Assembly: GCF_002797715.1 (NCBI RefSeq)
Contig: NZ_PGFF01000001.1
Location: forward strand, 682,001 to 746,000
Length of the DNA stretch: 64,000 bases
Direction: 5' to 3'
From: Diaminobutyricimonas aerilata
GTDB lineage: Bacteria > Actinomycetota > Actinomycetes > Actinomycetales > Microbacteriaceae
This document shows, one piece after another, positions 28,421 through 38,470 of the stretch. The position numbers and the translations under genes are program-made. Within the stretch, counting starts at the first letter, position 1; each line of letters opens with the position of its first letter. Below the pieces are notes generated by a model. The model had not been told where the DNA came from. It worked only from the letters and a program-made list of their open reading frames with translations, and did no database searches.

Positions 28421-28426
28421 ATGCTA
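28421..28426 (-). promoter_or_regulatory. Probable -10 box (TAGCAT) of the rib operon
   Basis: TAGCAT on the minus strand lies 12 bases before the riboswitch P1 stem, the right distance for transcription to begin just before the aptamer. Confidence 0.45.
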
Positions 28427-28464
28427 CAACGCCGGGGCATCCGCCGTATTCCCGTGACGCCGCG

Positions 28465-29445
28465 CTACGCCGACGGCGTGTCCACGAGGTGCCGGGCGGT
28501 CTGCTCGTCGACCACGAGATCGGTGATCACGCCCGCGGCGAGTGCACCGCCCAGGCTGCGGGCCTTCGAGACGCCGCTCACGATGCAGAACCGCCTCGGG
28601 ATGCCGCGCAGCACCTCCAGCGACGGGCCGCTCGAACGTGCGTTGAGTCCGATGCCCTCGTCGCTGCCGTCGGCCCGGTAGAAGACGGTGGCCACGTCGC
28701 CGACGACGCCCGACTCGGCGAGCTCCCGCCGGTCGCGCGCGTCGAAGTAGTCGCCCGCGTAGACGTGGCTCGGCACGGTGGCGACGGGGGAGCCGAGGCC
28801 GAAGACGGCGAGATCGAGGCGCCGCTGCAGCTCCAACACGCGCCGGATGCTGCGCTCGCGCCACAGCGCCTCCTTCGTCGCCGGATCGTCGAAGAGGGCG
28901 GGCACCGAGAACTGGTGGGCCTCGGCGCCGAAGGCGAGAGCGAAGCGGTTGAGGATCTCGCCGGCGTAGGGGATGCCCGAGGTGCGTTCGTTGGCGGCGC
29001 CGTTGAGCTGCACGAGGTGCGTGTTGTGCGTCTTCTTCTGCGGCAGGTGGCGTGCGACGGCGCTCACGGTCGAGCCCCAGGCGAGCCCGATGCGCATGTT
29101 CGAGTCCACGAGGGTCGTGAGAATCCGTGCGGCCGAGAGCGCCACGCGCTCGAGGCGGTCGACGTCGCTCGTGCGGTCGGGCACCGGCACGACGTGGGCG
29201 GTGACCCCGTAGCGGTCCTGCAGTTCGTGCTGAAGCCGCGAGATGAGGTCGAGGGGTGAGTGGATCGAGATCTGCACGAGCCCCGCCTCCCGGGCGAAGC
29301 TCAGCAGGCGGGAGACCGAGGACCGCGACGTGTGCAGCTCGCGGGCGATGGTCTCCATCGTCAGGTCCTGCATGTAGTAGAGCTGCGCGGCGCGCAGCGC
29401 GTCGCGCGCCTTGAGGGACGACGGGTCGACCGTCTCGATCGTCAT
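28465..29445 (-). CDS. SorC/DeoR-type sugar-binding transcriptional regulator (glycerol regulon)
   Basis: This 326-residue regulator has an N-terminal HTH (RAAQLYYMQDLTMETIAREL then HTSRSSVSRLLSFAREAGLV) and a C-terminal sugar-phosphate-binding domain of the SorC family with GLAWGSTVSAVARHL and GLGSPVATVPS. It is divergent from glpD and shares its promoter region, where two near-identical operator-like sites lie; a third copy precedes glpF. It therefore probably controls glycerol use, sensing a phosphorylated intermediate such as glycerol 3-phosphate. ATG 29445 is chosen because a longer frame would start inside the operators. Confidence 0.85.
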   Translation of the reverse strand: MTIETVDPSSLKARDALRAAQLYYMQDLTMETIARELHTSRSSVSRLLSFAREAGLVQISIHSPLDLISRLQHELQDRYGVTAHVVPVPDRTSDVDRLERVALSAARILTTLVDSNMRIGLAWGSTVSAVARHLPQKKTHNTHLVQLNGAANERTSGIPYAGEILNRFALAFGAEAHQFSVPALFDDPATKEALWRERSIRRVLELQRRLDLAVFGLGSPVATVPSHVYAGDYFDARDRRELAESGVVGDVATVFYRADGSDEGIGLNARSSGPSLEVLRGIPRRFCIVSGVSKARSLGGALAAGVITDLVVDEQTARHLVDTPSA

Positions 29446-29455
29446 GACCCCACTG

Positions 29456-29469
29456 TGCACGTTTGTGCA
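29456..29469. promoter_or_regulatory. Glycerol-regulon operator site 1, TGCAC-GTTT-GTGCA
   Basis: A perfect 5-bp inverted repeat with a 4-bp centre lies between the divergent regulator and glpD. The reverse complement of its first 13 bases occurs upstream of glpF at 31322-31334. Confidence 0.65.
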
Positions 29470-29475
29470 GCCGAG

Positions 29476-29504
29476 TTGCAAGTTCGTGCGGCCGAGCGCA
29501 TGGT
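29476..29504 (+). promoter_or_regulatory. Possible glpD promoter TTGCAA-N17-CATGGT
   Basis: TTGCAA (29476-29481) and CATGGT (29499-29504) are 17 bases apart. The -35 box overlaps operator site 2, which fits repression of glpD. Confidence 0.35.
29477..29489. promoter_or_regulatory. Glycerol-regulon operator site 2, TGCAAGTTCGTGC
   Basis: This matches site 1 at 11 of 13 bases and lies 21 bp from it, two helical turns, so a regulator tetramer could hold both. Confidence 0.5.
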
Positions 29505-29537
29505 GTGAGGGAAACATCCGTCGACCGAAAGCACGCC

Positions 29538-31250
29538 GTGAGCACGCTCAGCCCCATCACCCGGCCGGCCGTCGCCGACCTCGCCGCACACCCCCGCGCC
29601 AGCGTCCTCATCATCGGGGGCGGGATCAACGGGGTCGCCACCTTCCGCGACCTCGCGCTGCAAGGTGTCGACGTCGTACTCGTCGAGCGTGGCGACTTCG
29701 TCTCCGGCGCCTCCTCGGCCTCCTCGCACATGGTGCACGGCGGCATCCGCTACCTCGAGAACGGCGAGTTCCGACTCGTCAAGGAGTCGGTGACCGAGCG
29801 CAACATGCTGCTGCGCACCGCCCCGCACTACGTCAAGCCGCTGCTCACGACGGTTCCGATCTTCAGCACGTTCTCGGGCATCCTCTCGGCGCCGCTGCGT
29901 TTCCTCACCCACAAGCAGGGCAAGCCGAGCGAACGCGGCGCCCTGCTCATCAAGGTCGGCCTCACCATCTACGACACGTTCTCGCGCGGGGGAGGCGCCG
30001 TGCCGCGGCACCGCTTCCGCGGGCGTGCCGCGTCGCTGCGCGACCTGCCGCGCCTGAACCCCGACCTCGCGTACACGGCGAGCTACTACGACGCGTCGAT
30101 GCACGACCCCGAGCGACTCGCCCTCGATGTGCTGCGCGACGGTCTCGACGCCGGGCCGCACGCGCGCGCGGTCAACTACGTCGAGGCGATCGGCACCGAC
30201 GACGGCGGCGTGGTCGTGCGCGATCGCGAGACCGGCGAACGGATCGTGCTGCGTGCCGACGTGGTCGTCAACACGACCGGACCGTGGACCGACCTCACCA
30301 ACCGTGCTCTCGGGCGCGAGACGGCGTACATGGGCGGCACCAAGGGCTCGCACATCGTGCTCGACAACCCGGAACTGCTCGCCGCGACCGCCGGGCGGGA
30401 GATCTTCTTCGAGCACTCCGACGGGCGCATCGTGCTCGTCTACCCGCTCAAGGGCCGGGTCATGGTGGGCACGACCGACATCGACGCGGATCCCTCGCAG
30501 CCGGTCGTCTGCACCGAGGAGGAGGTCGACTACTTCTTCGACCTCGTGAAGCACGTCTTCCCCGACATCACGGTGACCCGCGACCAGATCGTCTACCGGT
30601 TCGCCGGCATCCGCCCGTTGCCGCGGCACGACGACACCCAGCCCGGGTTCGTCTCCCGTGACTACCGGATCGAGCGCGGCGAGCTCGGCGGGGCGCCGCT
30701 GCTGAGCCTCGTCGGCGGCAAGTGGACGACCTTCCGGGCCCTCGCCGAGCACCTCTCGAATGACGTGCTCGGCATCCTCGGCCGCGAACGTCGCGTGAGC
30801 ACGGCGGGGCTTCCCATCGGCGGCGGCCGCGACTACCCGTCGACCGAGGCCGCGCGTCGGGTCTGGACCGTCGCCAACGGCGACGAGGTGGGCACCGTGC
30901 GCGCCGGTCAGCTGCTCGAGCGTTACGGCACCCGCGCCGCGGCGATCATCGACTCGCTCGGCGAGCACGACGTGCCGCTCGAGAACGCGCCCGACTACAC
31001 CCGCGACGAGATCGCGCGCCTCGTGGCCGACGAGCAGGTCGTGCACCTGCTCGACCTCGTGATGCGGCGCACGTCGCTCGCCTTCGTCGGAGCGGTCGAC
31101 GAGCCGCTGCTGCGCGAGCTCGCGGAGATCGCCGGCACCGTGCTCGGCTGGGACGCCGGGCGCCGCGAGGCGGAGATCAGCGCGACGGCCGCCGAACTGC
31201 GCGACGCGCACGGCGTCGACCTGCACGGCCGGGAGCACGTCGCGGGCTGA
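29538..31250 (+). CDS. glpD: Aerobic glycerol-3-phosphate dehydrogenase
   Basis: This 570-residue FAD enzyme oxidises glycerol 3-phosphate to dihydroxyacetone phosphate at the membrane and passes electrons to quinone. The N-terminal dinucleotide-binding motif VLIIGGGINGVATFRD and family motif SSHMVHGGIRYLE are present, with GGKWTTFRALAE towards the C terminus. GTG 29538 gives the normal N terminus. It is divergent from the SorC-type regulator and followed by glpF and glpK, completing glycerol uptake, phosphorylation and oxidation. Confidence 0.94.
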   Translation: MSTLSPITRPAVADLAAHPRASVLIIGGGINGVATFRDLALQGVDVVLVERGDFVSGASSASSHMVHGGIRYLENGEFRLVKESVTERNMLLRTAPHYVKPLLTTVPIFSTFSGILSAPLRFLTHKQGKPSERGALLIKVGLTIYDTFSRGGGAVPRHRFRGRAASLRDLPRLNPDLAYTASYYDASMHDPERLALDVLRDGLDAGPHARAVNYVEAIGTDDGGVVVRDRETGERIVLRADVVVNTTGPWTDLTNRALGRETAYMGGTKGSHIVLDNPELLAATAGREIFFEHSDGRIVLVYPLKGRVMVGTTDIDADPSQPVVCTEEEVDYFFDLVKHVFPDITVTRDQIVYRFAGIRPLPRHDDTQPGFVSRDYRIERGELGGAPLLSLVGGKWTTFRALAEHLSNDVLGILGRERRVSTAGLPIGGGRDYPSTEAARRVWTVANGDEVGTVRAGQLLERYGTRAAAIIDSLGEHDVPLENAPDYTRDEIARLVADEQVVHLLDLVMRRTSLAFVGAVDEPLLRELAEIAGTVLGWDAGRREAEISATAAELRDAHGVDLHGREHVAG

Positions 31251-31320
31251 CCGCCGACGACTTCGCGGGGCGAACGGCCGAGTGGGAGAGGCGCGCCGGA
31301 AGGGAACAGATCCTGAAGGG

Positions 31321-31334
31321 CGCACAAACGTGCA
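31321..31334. promoter_or_regulatory. Glycerol-regulon operator site 3 upstream of glpF
   Basis: GCAC-AAAC-GTGCA repeats, in reverse orientation, the 13-base core of site 1. It lies 10 bases upstream of the glpF -35 box. Confidence 0.6.
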
Positions 31335-31344
31335 GGCGTTTCTC

Positions 31345-31374
31345 TTGCCGGGTGTTCCCGGGAATCGCTAGGTT
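31345..31374 (+). promoter_or_regulatory. glpFK promoter TTGCCG-N18-TAGGTT
   Basis: The boxes TTGCCG (31345-31350) and TAGGTT (31369-31374) are 18 bases apart, with a TTCCCGGGAA palindrome in the spacer at 31354-31363. The transcript would carry a leader of about 65 bases before glpF. Confidence 0.5.
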
Positions 31375-31446
31375 CCGAATGATTCGTTCAACTCCCGGTT
31401 CCCCGTGGACCATGTGGTCCCGCCGGGAGGATGCGGAAAGGTCAAC

Positions 31447-32196
31447 GTGGACACGGATCTGGGACAACTGTTCCTCTCTGAACTCGTCGGTACGGCGATG
31501 CTCCTGCTGCTCGGTGGTGGTGTCGTGGCGAACGTCGCGCTCACCAAGACGAAGGGGTTCTCCGGTGGCTTCCTGCTGGTGAACTTCGGATGGGGCCTCG
31601 CGGTCTTCGCGGGTGTCACGGTCTCCTACGCGTCGGGCGCCCATCTCAACCCGGCGGTGTCGATCGCCCAGCTCGTGCTCGGCAACATCGACTTCGTGCA
31701 GTTCCTCGTGTACGTCGCCGCGCAACTGCTCGGTGCCTTCCTCGGCGCCGTGCTCGTCTGGCTGTCGTACAAGAACCACTTCGACGAGGAGCCCGACCCC
31801 GCCAACAAGCTCGGCGTCTTCTCGACCGGCCCCGGCATCCGCAACTACGGCTGGAACGTCGTGACCGAGGTCATCGCGACCTTCGTGCTCGTCTTCGTCA
31901 TCATCGGCTTCGGCCGCGGCGGTGACGCGGAGCTCGACGTGCCGGCCGGGCTCGCCGCCCTCGGCGCCGTGCCGGTCGCGCTGCTCGTCGTCGGTATCGG
32001 CGCCTCGCTCGGTGGCCCGACGGGGTACGCCATCAACCCGGCGCGTGACCTCGGTCCGCGCATCGCGCACGCCGTGCTGCCCATCCGGGGCAAGGGCGGC
32101 AGCGACTGGGGCTACTCGTGGGTTCCGGTCGTCGGACCCCTCGTCGGCGGTGTGCTCGCGGCGCTCGCCTCGATGGCGCTGCTCCCGCTCTCCTGA
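31447..32196 (+). CDS. glpF: Glycerol uptake facilitator (aquaporin family)
   Basis: This 249-residue MIP channel lets glycerol diffuse across the membrane. Six membrane segments and the two pore motifs are visible: NPA in AHLNPAVS and NPAR in INPARDLGPR; the Asp after the second motif is typical of glycerol-conducting aquaglyceroporins. GTG 31447 with an AAAGG ribosome site 5 bases upstream is preferred over an upstream ATG that would add a hydrophilic Gly/Pro-rich stretch. Cotranscribed with glpK after 36 bp. Confidence 0.92.
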   Translation: MDTDLGQLFLSELVGTAMLLLLGGGVVANVALTKTKGFSGGFLLVNFGWGLAVFAGVTVSYASGAHLNPAVSIAQLVLGNIDFVQFLVYVAAQLLGAFLGAVLVWLSYKNHFDEEPDPANKLGVFSTGPGIRNYGWNVVTEVIATFVLVFVIIGFGRGGDAELDVPAGLAALGAVPVALLVVGIGASLGGPTGYAINPARDLGPRIAHAVLPIRGKGGSDWGYSWVPVVGPLVGGVLAALASMALLPLS

Positions 32197-32232
32197 TCCG
32201 TCCCCCAACCCAACCCGACAAAGGAGTCACGC

Positions 32233-33750
32233 ATGAGTGATTACGTCATCGCGATCGACCAGGGCACCACCTCGTCGCGCGCGATCATCTTCGACAAGGC
32301 CGGCAGCATCGTGTCGGTCGGCCAGAAGGAGCACGAGCAGATCTTCCCGAAGGCGGGATGGGTCGAGCACGACCCGATCGAGATCTGGGACAACGTGCGC
32401 GAGGTGATCGGCCAGGCGCTCTCGCGGGCCGACCTGACCCGCCACGACATCGCCGCCGTCGGCATCACGAACCAGCGCGAGACCGCGGTCGTGTGGGACC
32501 GGAACACCGGCAAGCCGGTGTACAACGCGATCGTCTGGCAGGACACCCGCACCCAGAACATCGTCGACCGTCTCGCCCAGGACGGCGGCGTCGACCGGTT
32601 CAAGGACGTCGTCGGACTGCCGCTGGCGACCTACTTCTCCGGAACGAAGATCGTCTGGATCCTCGAGAACGTCGACGGCGCGCGCGAGAAGGCGGACGCC
32701 GGTGAGCTGATGTTCGGCACGACCGACAGCTGGGTGCTGTGGAACCTCACCGGCGGTACCGACGGCGGCGTGCACGCGACCGACGTGACCAACGCGTCCC
32801 GCACGCTGTTCATGGACCTCGAGACGCTCGAGTGGCGCGACGACATCCTCGAGGTGTTCGGCGTGCCCCGTTCGATGCTGCCCGAGATCAAGAGCTCGTC
32901 CGAGACGTACGGCTCCGTCGAAGCCTCGAGCCTGTTGCGCGAGGTGCCCGTCGCGGGCATCCTCGGCGACCAGCAGGCGGCGACCTTCGGTCAGGCGGCG
33001 TTCGATCCGGGCGAGTCGAAGAACACCTACGGCACCGGCAACTTCCTCATCTTCAACACGGGTGAGGAGATCGTGCGGTCGAAGAACGGACTGCTCACGA
33101 CGCTCGGGTACAAGCTCGGCGACGACAAGCCGCACTACGCGCTCGAGGGTTCGATCGCGGTCACCGGTTCGCTCGTGCAGTGGCTCCGCGACAACCTCGG
33201 GCTCATCTCGTCCGCGCCCGAGATCGAGGATCTCGCGAAGACGGTCGACGACAACGGCGGCGTGTACTTCGTGCCCGCGTTCTCCGGGCTGTTCGCGCCG
33301 TACTGGCGTCCGGACGCCCGCGGCGCGCTGGTCGGAATGACCCGCTACGTCAACAAGGGCCACATCGCCCGCGCGGCGCTCGAGGCGACGGCGTTCCAGA
33401 CGCGGGAGGTGCTCGACGCGGTCAACGCCGACTCGGGTGTCGACCTGCAGGAGCTCAAGGTCGACGGCGGCATGATCGCGAACAACACGCTCATGCAGTT
33501 CCAGGCCGACATCCTCGGCGTGCCGGTCGTGCGTCCGGTGGTCGCGGAGACGACGGCGCTCGGCGCCGCCTACGCCGCCGGTCTCGCGGTCGGCTTCTGG
33601 TCGGGCCTCGACGAGCTGCGGGCCAACTGGCAGGAGGACTCGCGCTGGGAGCCGAACATGGACTCCGACGAGCGCGAGCGTCAGCTGCGCCTGTGGAAGA
33701 AGGCCGTCACGAAGACCTTCGACTGGGTCGACGACGACACCGACCGCTAG
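32233..33750 (+). CDS. glpK: Glycerol kinase
   Basis: This 505-residue FGGY-family kinase phosphorylates glycerol with ATP, trapping it as glycerol 3-phosphate. It begins [19 protein letters not shown], has the glycerol-contacting VGITNQRET and VWQDTRT motifs and ends with a normal-length C-terminal domain. An AAGGAG ribosome site precedes the ATG. A strong hairpin terminator follows the stop. The enzyme works directly with GlpF and GlpD encoded beside it. Confidence 0.96.
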   Translation: MSDYVIAIDQGTTSSRAIIFDKAGSIVSVGQKEHEQIFPKAGWVEHDPIEIWDNVREVIGQALSRADLTRHDIAAVGITNQRETAVVWDRNTGKPVYNAIVWQDTRTQNIVDRLAQDGGVDRFKDVVGLPLATYFSGTKIVWILENVDGAREKADAGELMFGTTDSWVLWNLTGGTDGGVHATDVTNASRTLFMDLETLEWRDDILEVFGVPRSMLPEIKSSSETYGSVEASSLLREVPVAGILGDQQAATFGQAAFDPGESKNTYGTGNFLIFNTGEEIVRSKNGLLTTLGYKLGDDKPHYALEGSIAVTGSLVQWLRDNLGLISSAPEIEDLAKTVDDNGGVYFVPAFSGLFAPYWRPDARGALVGMTRYVNKGHIARAALEATAFQTREVLDAVNADSGVDLQELKVDGGMIANNTLMQFQADILGVPVVRPVVAETTALGAAYAAGLAVGFWSGLDELRANWQEDSRWEPNMDSDERERQLRLWKKAVTKTFDWVDDDTDR

Positions 33751-33762
33751 TCGCGGTCAGCG

Positions 33763-33797
33763 GAAGGGCCGGGTCGCCGTGGGCGGCCCGGCCCTTC
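33763..33797 (+). terminator. Hairpin terminator after glpK
   Basis: GAAGGGCCGGG (33763-33773) pairs perfectly with CCCGGCCCTTC (33787-33797) over a 13-base loop, followed by TCCGTTT. It ends the glpFK transcript. Confidence 0.8.
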
Positions 33798-33834
33798 TCC
33801 GTTTCGAGCACCTGATCCCGACACCCTCGCCGGT

Positions 33835-33890
33835 GAGTTGCGGAGAAGTGCGGAAATCCGGGTGCGAATTCCCGCAATTGTCCGCAACTC
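33835..33890. repeat. 56-bp near-perfect palindrome
   Basis: Outer arms GAGTTGCGGA (33835-33844) and TCCGCAACTC (33881-33890) are a perfect 10-bp inverted repeat, and pairing continues inwards with about 22 of 28 positions matched in all. It lies between glpK and a convergent gene, 38 bp after the glpK terminator. It may be the terminator of the minus-strand operon or a small dispersed repeat. Confidence 0.65.
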
Positions 33891-33927
33891 GAAGAGGAGA
33901 GGCGGATGTCGCGGGGCGAACCGAGGA

Positions 33928-34707
33928 TCAGGCGGGCAGGAGCAGCTCGGGCAGCTCGTCGAGCGAGCGGATGACGTGCGCTCCGGCGGTGGCCGCCTCG
34001 GCGAGGTCGGCGTCGGTCGCCGTGCCGCGCCGGTCGATCCACACCCCGGTGAGCCCGGCGGAAGCCGCCCCGATCGCATCCGTGTGCAGGCGGTCGCCCA
34101 CATACACGGCGTGCTCCGGTCGTACGGCGAGCAGTTCGCACGCGAGCCGGAAGATGCGCGGGTCGGGCTTCGCGATGCCGACGGCCCCGGATGCGACCAC
34201 CGAGTCGACGCGCTCCGAGAGCGCGACCGCATCCAGCTTCTCGGTCTGGAAGTCGAGCTCGCCGTTCGTGATGATGCCGAACCGCACGCCGGGTCGCCGG
34301 CGCCCGAGCTCGTCGAGGCACGGGAGCGCGTCGTCGTGCAGGCTCCACGCGGCGCGGTAGCCCGCGAGGTACCCGTCGAACCAGGCGTCCGCCGCGTCGT
34401 CGTCGAGGTCGATCCCGTAGGGCGCGACGAACCCCCGCGCGCGCTCGCGACGCTGCTCGAGGAAGCCGACCTCACCCGAGAGGTAGCGGTGGTAGTGGTG
34501 CTCTTCGAGGTCGGTCCAGCGGGCGAACTCGACCGCCGCGTCGGCTGCGGCGAGCTCGCCGCCGAGGGACGTGCGGTGCGCCAGCACCCCGGACTCGACC
34601 GCCGCCCGGTGCGCGAACAGGGTGTCGTCGAGATCGAACAACACCGCTGCGGGAAATTCAGGAGTCGAGGTGCCCGGTGGCTCCTCGGCGGCGTGACGCC
34701 CCGCCAT
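33928..34707 (-). CDS. HAD family hydrolase
   Basis: This 259-residue cytoplasmic protein is a haloacid dehalogenase-type phosphatase. The nucleophile motif is FDLDDTLFAH near residue 28, motif II is the Thr in FGIITNGEL and motif III/IV is IAKPDPRIF followed by YVGDRLHTDAIGA, as in the YjjG/pyrimidine 5'-nucleotidase branch. It begins one base after the stop of the GNAT gene, so these are coexpressed. Substrate not known; nucleotide monophosphates are plausible. A short inverted repeat shared with the GNAT gene covers its N terminus. Confidence 0.86.
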   Translation of the reverse strand: MAGRHAAEEPPGTSTPEFPAAVLFDLDDTLFAHRAAVESGVLAHRTSLGGELAAADAAVEFARWTDLEEHHYHRYLSGEVGFLEQRRERARGFVAPYGIDLDDDAADAWFDGYLAGYRAAWSLHDDALPCLDELGRRRPGVRFGIITNGELDFQTEKLDAVALSERVDSVVASGAVGIAKPDPRIFRLACELLAVRPEHAVYVGDRLHTDAIGAASAGLTGVWIDRRGTATDADLAEAATAGAHVIRSLDELPELLLPA

Positions 34708-34708
34708 C

Positions 34709-36333
<1,625 letters not shown>

Positions 36334-36477
36334 TCAGGAACGCCCGGCGTCTCCCGGTTCCCGATCCCGGGCGTCGCGGATGCCGTCGCGGACGGCCGCG
36401 CGGACCACCAGGTACATCACGTAGAAGCCCACTGCGGCGAAGGTGACGCCGAGCGCGAGCCCCGAGAACGGGTCCAT
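36334..36477 (-). CDS. Small single-span membrane protein
   Basis: This 47-residue protein begins MDPFSGLALGVTF and has one membrane segment (LGVTFAAVGFYVMYLVVRA) followed by a charged tail RDGIRDARDREPGD, so the C terminus is probably cytoplasmic. Its ATG overlaps the xthA stop codon by ATGA, which argues strongly for real, coupled translation. I do not recognise a family. It lies 12 bp before trpS on the same strand. Confidence 0.6.
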   Translation of the reverse strand: MDPFSGLALGVTFAAVGFYVMYLVVRAAVRDGIRDARDREPGDAGRS

Positions 36478-37328
36478 CAGAGCGCGTAGTCCACGACGAC
36501 GGGGGCGTGGTCCGACCAGCGGGTGTCCCACGCGGAGGCGCGGTCGATCGCGTAGTCGACGACCGTCTCGGCGAGCGGCGCCGTCGCGAGGTGGTAGTCG
36601 ATCCGCCACCCCGTGTCGGTGTCGAACGCCTTGCCGCGCTGGCTCCACCACGTGTACGGGCCGGCGACCTCTCCGGCGAAGCGCCGTCCGACGTCCACCC
36701 AGCCGAGCCCGGGCCCTTCGGAGCCGTCGACGCCGGTGACCGTCTCGCCCTTCGGGCCGAGGATGCGGTCGAAGTACGCGCGCTCGCGGGGCAGGAAGCC
36801 GGGGTTCTTCTGGTTGCCCTTCCAGTTCTTGATGTCGAGTTCGCGGTGTCCGACGTTGAGATCGCCGAGCACGATGGCGAGCTCGTTGTGCTGTTCGAGC
36901 TCCGGCAGCCGCTCCTCCATCGCGTCGAGGAACTTGTACTTCTCGACCTGCTTCGCGCCCTCGCCGCCGGAGTGCACGTACGCGCTCACGACGGTGACGA
37001 TGCGGTCGCCCACCTCGTAGTCCGCCTCGAGCCAGCGGCCCGCCGAGTCGAACTCCTCCGCGCCGAGCGAGACACGGTGGATCGACGCCTTGTTGCGGCT
37101 CGCGATCGCGACCCCGGCGCGACCCTTCGCGGTCGCGGCGTCGTGCAGGATGTCCCACTCGGTGCCGAGCAGGCTCTCGAGGTCGCTCGTCTCGGCGCGC
37201 ACCTCCTGCAGGGCGAGGATGTCGATGTCGCGCCCGGCGAGCCAGTCGCCCATGCCCTTGCGGAAGGCGGCTCGGACGCCGTTGACGTTGACGGTGGCGA
37301 TGCGCAGCGGTTTTGGCACGTCGCTCAT
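36477..37328 (-). CDS. xthA: Exodeoxyribonuclease III
   Basis: This 283-residue enzyme of the endonuclease/exonuclease/phosphatase fold repairs abasic sites and 3' blocks in DNA. It shows IATVNVNGVRAA, the metal-binding Glu in LALQEVRA, LGDLNVGHRELDIKNW and the C-terminal WSDHAPVVVDY with the catalytic Asp-His. The ATG at 37328 lies one base after the stop of the YihY gene; an in-frame start 21 bases earlier is an alternative. The small membrane protein gene is coupled to its end. Confidence 0.92.
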   Translation of the reverse strand: MSDVPKPLRIATVNVNGVRAAFRKGMGDWLAGRDIDILALQEVRAETSDLESLLGTEWDILHDAATAKGRAGVAIASRNKASIHRVSLGAEEFDSAGRWLEADYEVGDRIVTVVSAYVHSGGEGAKQVEKYKFLDAMEERLPELEQHNELAIVLGDLNVGHRELDIKNWKGNQKNPGFLPRERAYFDRILGPKGETVTGVDGSEGPGLGWVDVGRRFAGEVAGPYTWWSQRGKAFDTDTGWRIDYHLATAPLAETVVDYAIDRASAWDTRWSDHAPVVVDYAL

Positions 37329-37329
37329 C

Positions 37330-38409
37330 CTACGAACCCCGACCGACATCCGAGTGGTCCTCGGGATCCGCCGAACGGTCGCGGCGGAACAGGGCGCGCA
37401 CCCGTCGGGCGAGCCGGGCGATCGGTCCCGGCTCCGACGGTGCCGGCTCGGGCTCGTGCTCCGCCACGAGCCGCCGCGCCTCCTCGAGTCGCCGGCGCTC
37501 CACCTCGGGGTCGACGACGAGCCCGCGGTCCCGCATCCCGACGGCGACCCACGCGGCGGCGAACAGGATCACCTGGCAGCTGAGGTTGAAGTAGATGAGC
37601 AGGCCCACGATGACGGCGAAGGAGGCGAGCAGCGGATTGGTGCCGCCCCCGCCGAGTAGTGCGCCGCCGACGACCTTGAGCACACCGAGTCCACCTGCGC
37701 CGAGCAACGCGCCGGCGCGCAGCCGGCGCCACGGGATGTGCAGGCCGGAGAGCACCCGGTAGAGCCCGCCGAGCGTCACCGCGTCGAGCGCGAACATGAC
37801 GGTGAGCGTGACGACGCGCCCGCCGACGGCGCCGACGATGGAGTCGGACCCGATGCCGACGAGATCGAGCAGCAGACCGGTCGCCGCGGTTCCTGCGACG
37901 GAGAGGGCGGCCGTCAGCACGAGGGCGAGACCGAACAGGGCGGCGAGCCCCAAATCGCGCAGCTTCACGAGGAAGAAGTTCGCCTCGAGCGGCGGCTGAT
38001 CGAACTCCACCCGCACCGCGTCGCGGGCGGAGCCGAGCCAGCCGATCGCGGTCACGAGCAGCCCGATCAGGGCGACGGTGCCCGACAGGGTGAAGCCGTC
38101 GATCTGCAGCAGCGCATCCGGGTCGATGGCGCCGTTCCCGTTCTCCTGCTCGATGAGCCCGGGCACGGTCTGGGCGAGGTAGTCGATGAGCGTCGAGCGC
38201 AGCGCCACGTCACCGGCGATGACGAGCCCCGCGATCGAGAAGCCGACCCAGATGCCGGCGAACGCGGCGAAGATCGACTGGTACGCCAGTCCGCTCGCGA
38301 GGATCGGACCGCGCGTGATCGTGTAGTGCTGGGCCACCCGCACCGGTCGCCAGCCCAGCACGCGCTCCACGAGAGCCGGGAAGCCCCGCGTCCCACCCTC
38401 GTCCGCCAC
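37330..38409 (-). CDS. YihY/BrkB family inner membrane protein
   Basis: This 359-residue protein has six membrane segments and belongs to the YihY/UPF0761 family (once misnamed ribonuclease BN). Features include ASGLAYQSIFAAFAGIW at the start of the membrane part, and the LIYFNLSCQVILFAAAW segment late in the domain. The C-terminal 70 residues are charged and cytoplasmic. The family's function is not established. A TAGCGT box six bases before the GTG start supports this start and a leaderless transcript. Confidence 0.87.
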   Translation of the reverse strand: MADEGGTRGFPALVERVLGWRPVRVAQHYTITRGPILASGLAYQSIFAAFAGIWVGFSIAGLVIAGDVALRSTLIDYLAQTVPGLIEQENGNGAIDPDALLQIDGFTLSGTVALIGLLVTAIGWLGSARDAVRVEFDQPPLEANFFLVKLRDLGLAALFGLALVLTAALSVAGTAATGLLLDLVGIGSDSIVGAVGGRVVTLTVMFALDAVTLGGLYRVLSGLHIPWRRLRAGALLGAGGLGVLKVVGGALLGGGGTNPLLASFAVIVGLLIYFNLSCQVILFAAAWVAVGMRDRGLVVDPEVERRRLEEARRLVAEHEPEPAPSEPGPIARLARRVRALFRRDRSADPEDHSDVGRGS

Positions 38410-38415
38410 GCCTTC

Positions 38416-38421
38416 ACGCTA
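38416..38421 (-). promoter_or_regulatory. Leaderless-type -10 box (TAGCGT) of YihY-xthA operon
   Basis: TAGCGT on the minus strand lies six bases before the GTG at 38409. Confidence 0.45.
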
Positions 38422-38431
38422 TCCGCGGCAG

Positions 38432-38437
38432 TAGGCT
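38432..38437 (+). promoter_or_regulatory. -10 box (TAGGCT) of ptsI
   Basis: TAGGCT is divergent from the YihY -10 box, 10 bases away. It would give a leader of about 27 bases carrying the GAGGAAGAGGG ribosome site before the ptsI ATG. Confidence 0.45.
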
Positions 38438-38470
38438 GACCGCGGGCAACCGTCGAGGAAGAGGGAATAC

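Noticed and set aside
26603-28681. Very long plus-strand open frame opposite the riboflavin genes
   Set aside because: Runs antisense through ribE, ribD and the FMN riboswitch, is rich in Arg/Asp/His/Gly and has no recognisable domain.
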